DNA of 34,663 bases, from contig WHSZ01000063.1 in the NCBI GenBank assembly GCA_009379845.1, positions 1 through 34,663 of the forward strand, written 5' to 3'. A program made the translations under genes and the position numbers. Positions 30,122 through 34,663 of this stretch are shown here, one piece after another (position 1 is the stretch's first letter; each line of letters starts with the position of its first letter). The DNA is from Pseudonocardiaceae bacterium (lineage in GTDB: Bacteria > Actinomycetota > Actinomycetes > Mycobacteriales > Pseudonocardiaceae). The notes beneath the pieces were generated by a model, which saw only the letters and a list, made by a program, of their open reading frames with translations, made no database searches and was not told the origin of the DNA.

Positions 30122-31525
30122 ATGGGCACGGCGCACTCGACCACGTCAGCACCCGGCGACCGCTCCGGTTCGGCCGGTCATCCCAGCACGGAAGGCGACC
30201 GGGACTGGAGCTCGTGGCGGCGTCCGCTACCCACGCCTGCCCAGCAACGGCACGACATCTGGGTAGCGCTCGCGGTACTCGCCGGTGCGGCGGTGATGAC
30301 GGTGCTCGTGAACAGCATGGGTACCTTCGCGTTTGGCTCCGCGCCCTCGCTGACCGAGCAGTTCGTGTGGGGCGCCGCGATGACCCTCCCGCTGGTCGTG
30401 CGGCGCCGGTATCCAATCGCCGTGCTGCTCGTCGTCGGCGCGCTGCTCATCGCGGCGCAGGCACGCCAGATCGGTGACAACTTGGTGCCGTCCATCGCGC
30501 TGTTCCTCGCCATCTACACCGTCGGCGCGTGGGAGCGAAATCGCACGGTGGCCCGCTGGTCACGGATCATCGTGATCCTGGCAATGTTCTGCTGGCTCGG
30601 GATCGGGCTCGTGCGGTTCCTTGTCCGGCCGACTCCGGAGTTCGAGGGAGCGGCTGGACCGCTCGATCCGATCCTGGCTTCCGTACTGCACGGCATCGGG
30701 TTCAACCTGCTGTTTTTCCTGTCCGCCTACTTCTTCGGCAACCTGGCCTGGCTGGCGGCCCGCCGGCGGGCCGAGCTCGAGCTACGCGCCGAGCAGCTGC
30801 GCCGGTCCCAGGAGCAGAACGTCCGTGGCGCGATCGTCGCCGAACGGGTGCGCATCGCACGCGATCTGCACGATGTCGTCGCCCACCACGTGTCCGTGAT
30901 GGGGGTTCAGGCCGGCGCCGCCAGGCGGGTACTCGACACCGATCAGGATCTCGTGCGTAGCGCGCTGCGTACCGTGGAGCAAACCGCCCGCACCGCGATC
31001 GGAGAGCTTCGCGGGCTGCTCGATGTGCTACGCGCCGAGCCGAACGACGAGTCCTCGGAGCGCCCAGACGATGAGGCGCACTCGTCGTCGCCAGGGCTGG
31101 ACCAGCTGCCGGAGCTCGTGTCAACGGCACGGTCGGCCGGACTTCAGGTCGACTACGGCGTCTACGGCGAAACCCGGCCGGTGCCGGACGGCGTGGCGCT
31201 GTCGGCCTACCGCATCATCCAGGAGGCGTTGACGAACGTCGTCAAGCATGCGAGGGCGCGCAGCGCCGACGTGCGCGTGCGGTTCCTGGAAGGCACGCTC
31301 GAGGTCGAGGTCACCGACGACGGCCGGGGCCAGGCGACGCCTGAGCGTTCAGCCGGCAGCGGATTCGGGCTGGTGGGAATGCGGGAACGGGTCGCGGTCC
31401 ATGGCGGCGAACTGGAGGCGGGTCCACGGCGTGGCGCCGGGTACCGTGTGCGCGCCAGCCTGCCGACGGCGGTTCGGGATCCGGCTGGCGAGAACGGCGC
31501 GGACTCCGGGGAGCGGACGGTATGA
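30122..31525 (+). CDS. NarL-type sensor histidine kinase
   Basis: The 467-aa kinase has an N-terminal membrane domain of about five helices (45-210). A dimerisation domain of the HisKA_3 type follows, with phospho-acceptor His250 (IARDLHDVVAHHVSVMG). The HATPase domain has the N-box-like HxxxALTNVVKHA region, DDGRG and GFGLVGMRERV. No PAS, GAF or haem domain is present, so it is not a DosS homologue. The signal is unknown; membrane stress or an antimicrobial is usual for this layout. ATG 30122 is chosen because a -10 lies seven bases upstream. Earlier in-frame starts lie before the promoter. Confidence 0.93.
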   Translation: MGTAHSTTSAPGDRSGSAGHPSTEGDRDWSSWRRPLPTPAQQRHDIWVALAVLAGAAVMTVLVNSMGTFAFGSAPSLTEQFVWGAAMTLPLVVRRRYPIAVLLVVGALLIAAQARQIGDNLVPSIALFLAIYTVGAWERNRTVARWSRIIVILAMFCWLGIGLVRFLVRPTPEFEGAAGPLDPILASVLHGIGFNLLFFLSAYFFGNLAWLAARRRAELELRAEQLRRSQEQNVRGAIVAERVRIARDLHDVVAHHVSVMGVQAGAARRVLDTDQDLVRSALRTVEQTARTAIGELRGLLDVLRAEPNDESSERPDDEAHSSSPGLDQLPELVSTARSAGLQVDYGVYGETRPVPDGVALSAYRIIQEALTNVVKHARARSADVRVRFLEGTLEVEVTDDGRGQATPERSAGSGFGLVGMRERVAVHGGELEAGPRRGAGYRVRASLPTAVRDPAGENGADSGERTV

Positions 31526-32235
31526 GCGACGAGCACACCGGCGGCGCGGCCGGTCGCGGCGATTCCGCCCGGCCATTAAGGGTGGTACTCGCCGACGACC
31601 AGGATCTTGTTCGGGCGGGCTTTCGGGTCATCCTCGGGGCGGAGAACGGCATCGAGGTCGTCGGTGAGGCCAAGGATGGTTTGGAGGCCGTGGCCAAGAG
31701 CGCCGAGCTGCGACCGGACGTCGTGCTGATGGATGTCCAGATGCCCGATGTGGACGGGTTGGAGGCAACTCGCCGGATACTGGGCTCTGCCGCGCCGGCG
31801 AGCCCGGTCAAGGTCGTCATCCTCACCACGTTCGACCGCGACGACTACCTGTTCGAGGCGCTGCAGGCCGGCGCGAGCGGCTTCCTGCTGAAGAACGCAT
31901 CGCCGGAGGAACTCGTCGAGTCGGTCCGGATCGTGGCGCGAGGCGACGCGTTGCTGTCCCCGGAGGTCACCCGGAGGGTCATCGCCCGGTTCACCGGTCC
32001 GGTGCCGGCGGCACCGGCTCGGCGTCCACCTGAGCTCACCGACCGCGAGCTGGAGGTTCTCGTGCTGCTCGCACGTGGAGTGAGCAACGCGGAGATCGCG
32101 AGCGAGCTGTACCTGGGTGAGACGACGGTCAAGACGCACGTTTCCCGGATTCTGACCAAGCTCGACCTGCGGGACCGCACGCAGGCGGTGGTGTTCGCCT
32201 ACGAGCACGGAATCGTCGCGCCGGGCGGCGGATAA
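31522..32235 (+). CDS. NarL/LuxR-family response regulator
   Basis: This 237-aa regulator has a receiver domain (19-135) with acidic pair Asp25/Asp26, phospho-acceptor Asp71 (VLMDVQMPD) and Lys in FLLKNASPEE. The LuxR-type helix-turn-helix (about 170-230) contains LTDRELEVLVLLARG and NAEIASELYLGETTVKTHVSRIL. ATG 31522 overlaps the kinase stop as ATGA, so the two form one system. It probably controls the ABC exporter just downstream and its own promoter. Confidence 0.95.
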   Translation: MSDEHTGGAAGRGDSARPLRVVLADDQDLVRAGFRVILGAENGIEVVGEAKDGLEAVAKSAELRPDVVLMDVQMPDVDGLEATRRILGSAAPASPVKVVILTTFDRDDYLFEALQAGASGFLLKNASPEELVESVRIVARGDALLSPEVTRRVIARFTGPVPAAPARRPPELTDRELEVLVLLARGVSNAEIASELYLGETTVKTHVSRILTKLDLRDRTQAVVFAYEHGIVAPGGG

Positions 32236-32307
32236 GCGCCTGGGTGGTTCGCGCGGAGGACCCGCGAATCGATCCCGCGCCGGACGCCGGCTCGGCTGGC
32301 CGATGCC

Positions 32308-32313
32308 TAGTCT
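32308..32313 (+). promoter_or_regulatory. -10 element of the leaderless ABC operon
   Basis: TAGTCT ends seven bases before ATG 32321, with no ribosome site between. It indicates a separate leaderless transcript for the exporter genes. Confidence 0.5.
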
Positions 32314-32320
32314 TTCGGGC

Positions 32321-33229
32321 ATGTTGACGGTGAAATCGGTCAGCCGGAGCTTCGGCGACCACCAAGTTCTCCACGACGTGTCGTTCGACGTCCGCCCCGG
32401 CCGGATGACAGGATTTGTCGGCGCCAACGGATCCGGCAAGACAACAACGATGCGGATCATCCTTGGCGTGCTCGGCGCGCACGGCGGCTCGGTTAGCTGG
32501 CACGGCGCGCCGGTTACCGGGCCGGTACGGCAGCGGTTTGGGTACATGCCGGAGGAGCGCGGGCTGTACCCGAAAATGAAGGTTGCCGAGCAGATCACCT
32601 GGTTCGGCCGGCTACACGGGCTGAAGCCGGCAACGGCCCGGCACAACACGGACCGGCTGCTCGAACAGCTCGACCTCGCGGGGCGGGCGAACGACCCGCT
32701 CGACGAACTGTCCCTCGGCAACCAGCAGCGGGTGCAGATCGCCGCCGCGCTTGTGCACGACCCTGCCGCGCTGATTCTCGACGAGCCGTTCTCCGGGCTG
32801 GACCCGATCGCCGTCGAGACCGTGCTGAACGTGCTGCGGGAGCGCTCCGCCGCGGGGGTTCCGGTGTTGTTCTCCAGCCACCAGCTCGAGGTTGTCGAGC
32901 GGCTCTGCGACGACCTGGTGATCATCTCCGCCGGCCGGATCGCGGCAAGCGGCGCGCGGGAAGACCTGCAGTCGGAGTTCGGAACACCGCGTTTCGAGCT
33001 GGTCGTGGACTCCGACGCAGGCTGGCTACGTGATCTTCCTGGGGTGCACGTCGTGGACATCGACGGGCCGCGCGCCGTTTTCGACATTCAGCACGACGCC
33101 CCGCTCGACAACGGCCGTGGCGCGCAGACGGATCAACAGGTTCTGCAAGACGCCCTGCGGCGAGGGGCGGTCCGCAGCTTCACGCCCGTGGTTCCGTCGC
33201 TCGGCGAGATCTTCAAGGAGGCGATCTGA
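32321..33229 (+). CDS. ABC transporter ATP-binding protein (NatA-like)
   Basis: This 302-aa ATPase has Walker A GANGSGKTT (34-42), signature LSLGNQQ (130-136) instead of LSGGQ, and Walker B LILDEP with catalytic Glu155. The switch His lies in SSHQLEVVE. The MPEERGLYPKM block after the Q-loop is typical of the NatA-like subgroup, and a C-terminal accessory domain of about 90 residues follows. It powers the permease encoded next, whose ATG overlaps its stop as TGATG. ATG 32321 is preferred for the leaderless promoter. The substrate is unknown. Confidence 0.94.
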   Translation: MLTVKSVSRSFGDHQVLHDVSFDVRPGRMTGFVGANGSGKTTTMRIILGVLGAHGGSVSWHGAPVTGPVRQRFGYMPEERGLYPKMKVAEQITWFGRLHGLKPATARHNTDRLLEQLDLAGRANDPLDELSLGNQQRVQIAAALVHDPAALILDEPFSGLDPIAVETVLNVLRERSAAGVPVLFSSHQLEVVERLCDDLVIISAGRIAASGAREDLQSEFGTPRFELVVDSDAGWLRDLPGVHVVDIDGPRAVFDIQHDAPLDNGRGAQTDQQVLQDALRRGAVRSFTPVVPSLGEIFKEAI

Positions 33230-34362
33230 TGACGACCGCGACACCGGAAACGCAACATGCCACGGACCCCGGGCCGGCTCCTGGCACGTCGTTCGTCTCC
33301 GCAACCCGGCTGGTCGCCGAGCGGGAGATGAAGAGCTTCCTTCGCATGAAAGGATTCTGGATCGGCTTCGTTGTCATCTTGGCCGGCCTGTTCGCGATCA
33401 CGATACTGCCGACGGTGTTCGGTGGCGGCCAGACCAGCGTCGCCGCCGTTGGCACGGGGACGTCCCAGGCGCTTGACGGAACGGATCTCGAGGTCCGGCA
33501 AACGCCGGACGTTCCCGCGGCCAAGCAACTCGTTCGGGCGGATGAGGTGGACGCCGCGGTGGTGCCGGACACCACCGGCCAGTCGGCCACCGGTGTGCGG
33601 GTGATCGCGCTGACCGATCCACCGACCGATGTCGTGGCGGCGCTGAACACCGCACCACCGGTAGATTTGCTCGAGCCGGCCGAGATCAGCCAGAGCACCC
33701 GCTATCTCGTGATCATGGTCTTCGCCCTGGTATTCCTGATGTTCGGGATGGGCGGTATGGCGATCGCGCAGAGCACAGTGACGGAGAAGCAGACCCGGGT
33801 CGTGGAGATCCTGGTCTCGACGATCCCGGTGCGAGCCCTGCTGGCCGGCAAGATCGTGGGTCACTCACTGCTGTCCATCGGCCAGATCGCGGTCTTCGCC
33901 CTCGCCGCACCAATCGCGCTGCGACTAGGTGGGCATTCGGAGTTATTGGCGGTGGTGGCACCCGCGCTCGGCTGGTTTGTCCCATTCCTCTGCCTCGGGT
34001 TCGTACTCCTCGCCTCGATGTGGGCGGTCGCCGGCGCGCTGGTCAGCCGGCAGGAGGACCTCGGCTCGAGCATGGGCGTGGTCATGATGCTGATCATGGG
34101 CCCGTATTTCGGGGTGATGTTCTTTAACGACAACCCGGCGGTGCTGACCGTACTGTCGTACGTGCCGTTCTCCTCGGCCATCGCGATGCCGGTACGCATG
34201 TTCGCGGACGAGGCGCCGGCGTGGGAGGCGTTCGCCGCACTGGGTCTACTTGCCGTCACCGTGGTCGTGGTCGTGCTGCTGGCGAGCCGGTTGTACTCCG
34301 GGTCGCTGCTGCGGACCGGTGGCAAGGTGGCGCTCTCCAAGGCCTGGGTGCGTACCGACTGA
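33229..34362 (+). CDS. ABC-2 type permease (NatB-like)
   Basis: This 377-aa permease has a cytoplasmic N-terminus, first helix at about 44-62 (GFWIGFVVILAGLFAITIL) and an extracytoplasmic domain of about 100 residues. A cluster of five or six helices from about 162 to the C-terminus includes the EKQTRVVEILVSTIPVRALLAGK coupling segment. Together with the ATPase it forms an exporter of the Na+/drug/peptide type. Placed after a two-component system, it is a likely regulon member for export of a toxic compound or envelope stress relief. Confidence 0.93.
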   Translation: MTTATPETQHATDPGPAPGTSFVSATRLVAEREMKSFLRMKGFWIGFVVILAGLFAITILPTVFGGGQTSVAAVGTGTSQALDGTDLEVRQTPDVPAAKQLVRADEVDAAVVPDTTGQSATGVRVIALTDPPTDVVAALNTAPPVDLLEPAEISQSTRYLVIMVFALVFLMFGMGGMAIAQSTVTEKQTRVVEILVSTIPVRALLAGKIVGHSLLSIGQIAVFALAAPIALRLGGHSELLAVVAPALGWFVPFLCLGFVLLASMWAVAGALVSRQEDLGSSMGVVMMLIMGPYFGVMFFNDNPAVLTVLSYVPFSSAIAMPVRMFADEAPAWEAFAALGLLAVTVVVVVLLASRLYSGSLLRTGGKVALSKAWVRTD

Positions 34363-34386
34363 ACCGTGCCGCTTTGGCTCTGATAC

Positions 34387-34427
34387 CCGGGACGGGCACC
34401 GCGCGTTGGTGGCGGTGCCCGTCCCGG
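34387..34427 (+). terminator. Strong hairpin after the ABC operon
   Basis: CCGGGACGGGCACCGC (34387-34402) and GCGGTGCCCGTCCCGG (34412-34427) form a perfect 16-bp stem with a 9-nt loop, 24 bp after the permease stop. Confidence 0.85.
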
Positions 34428-34502
34428 CATGGCCGAGACCGTTGCCCAGCAGGTCGACTGTTCGGTCATGACGGGCGATTTGCCCGGCGCCCAACCGGAT
34501 CC

Positions 34503-34663
34503 TTAATTGGTGTCCTGGAACGCTAGTTGGGTGTGGAGGGTGTTGCGTCTGGGTTGTCGTTTGGGGTCGAGGATTTCGGGTGGCAGGAATTCGGGGTGTC
34601 CGTCGGGGGCCATCCGGATGTGCCAGTGGCTGTTGTGGATCAGGGCGTGGTGGGCTCGGCATA
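34503..34663 (-). CDS. C-terminal end of an HNH endonuclease-like protein (DUF222/13E12 type)
   Basis: The minus strand enters the window at 34663 in frame and reads CRAHHALIHNSHWHI, then GHPEFLPPEILDPKRQPRRNT, ending TAA at 34505-34503. The CxxHH-LIH pattern followed by a DGxPEFxPP tail is typical of the HNH domain at the end of DUF222 (13E12 repeat family) proteins, common in multiple copies in mycolata and relatives. The start is outside the window. Codon use is C-rich at third positions. Confidence 0.8.
   Translation of the reverse strand, partial: CRAHHALIHNSHWHIRMAPDGHPEFLPPEILDPKRQPRRNTLHTQLAFQDTN

Noticed and set aside
30122..32235. DosS/DosR pair for the neighbouring dormancy genes
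   Set aside because: The kinase lacks GAF or haem domains and has a multi-helix membrane sensor; the exporter is the likelier target.

Overview
The window comes from a high-GC actinomycete. Its traits fit Pseudonocardiaceae best (Amycolatopsis-like), though the genus is inferred, not shown. The pointers are a glnX-glnH-pknG operon, a Glu-Asp-Phe tRNA cluster, a DUF222/13E12-type HNH gene, leaderless ATG/GTG starts and an IclR-controlled pca operon.

Layout. 1-2310 is the right end of an integrated element of the actinomycete ICE type. It holds a dyad-symmetric array of GTTACC/GGTAACC sites, a small HTH ORF that looks broken, an excisionase and a tyrosine integrase with a Cys-rich insertion. 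It abuts the 3' end of tRNA-Phe, the likely attachment site. 2337-2610 carries tRNA-Phe, tRNA-Asp and tRNA-Glu on the minus strand. 2899-5470 holds a small conserved-looking protein, a candidate 6C-type small RNA, a protein with a putative ribbon-helix-helix and a Pro/Ala-rich tail, and an L,D-transpeptidase. 5522-8997 holds a drug-efflux MFS, a hot-dog thioesterase and a membrane metallophosphoesterase interrupted by a 1-nt frameshift. 9019-13882 is the glnX-glnH-pknG operon, which in mycobacteria senses acidic amino acids and tunes glutamate metabolism.

14019-28167 is a catabolic block. Its right part is a complete protocatechuate branch of the beta-ketoadipate pathway, transcribed leftward as pcaI-J-F-H-G-B-D-C-R with mostly overlapping start/stop codons. 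It would turn protocatechuate into succinyl-CoA plus acetyl-CoA under a terminal IclR regulator. Its left part is less ordinary. It has a 2-hydroxyacid dehydrogenase divergent from an MHS transporter, an alpha/beta-hydrolase with a possible SCP2-like N-terminal domain, a PcaC paralogue, a 3-hydroxyisobutyrate-dehydrogenase-like enzyme and an aldehyde dehydrogenase. The hydrolase/decarboxylase pair mirrors PcaD/PcaC, so this looks like an uptake and side-pathway module for an unidentified organic acid or lactone.

28334-29942 resembles a dormancy/hypoxia locus: a DUF1876 protein (family of Rv1738), a tandem universal stress protein, DosR-like boxes, and a strong intrinsic terminator behind a possible 53-aa ORF. 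30122-34362 is a NarL-type two-component system followed by an ABC exporter pair. The right edge carries the C-terminus of an HNH protein on the minus strand.

All functions come from reading motifs by eye. No database search was run.
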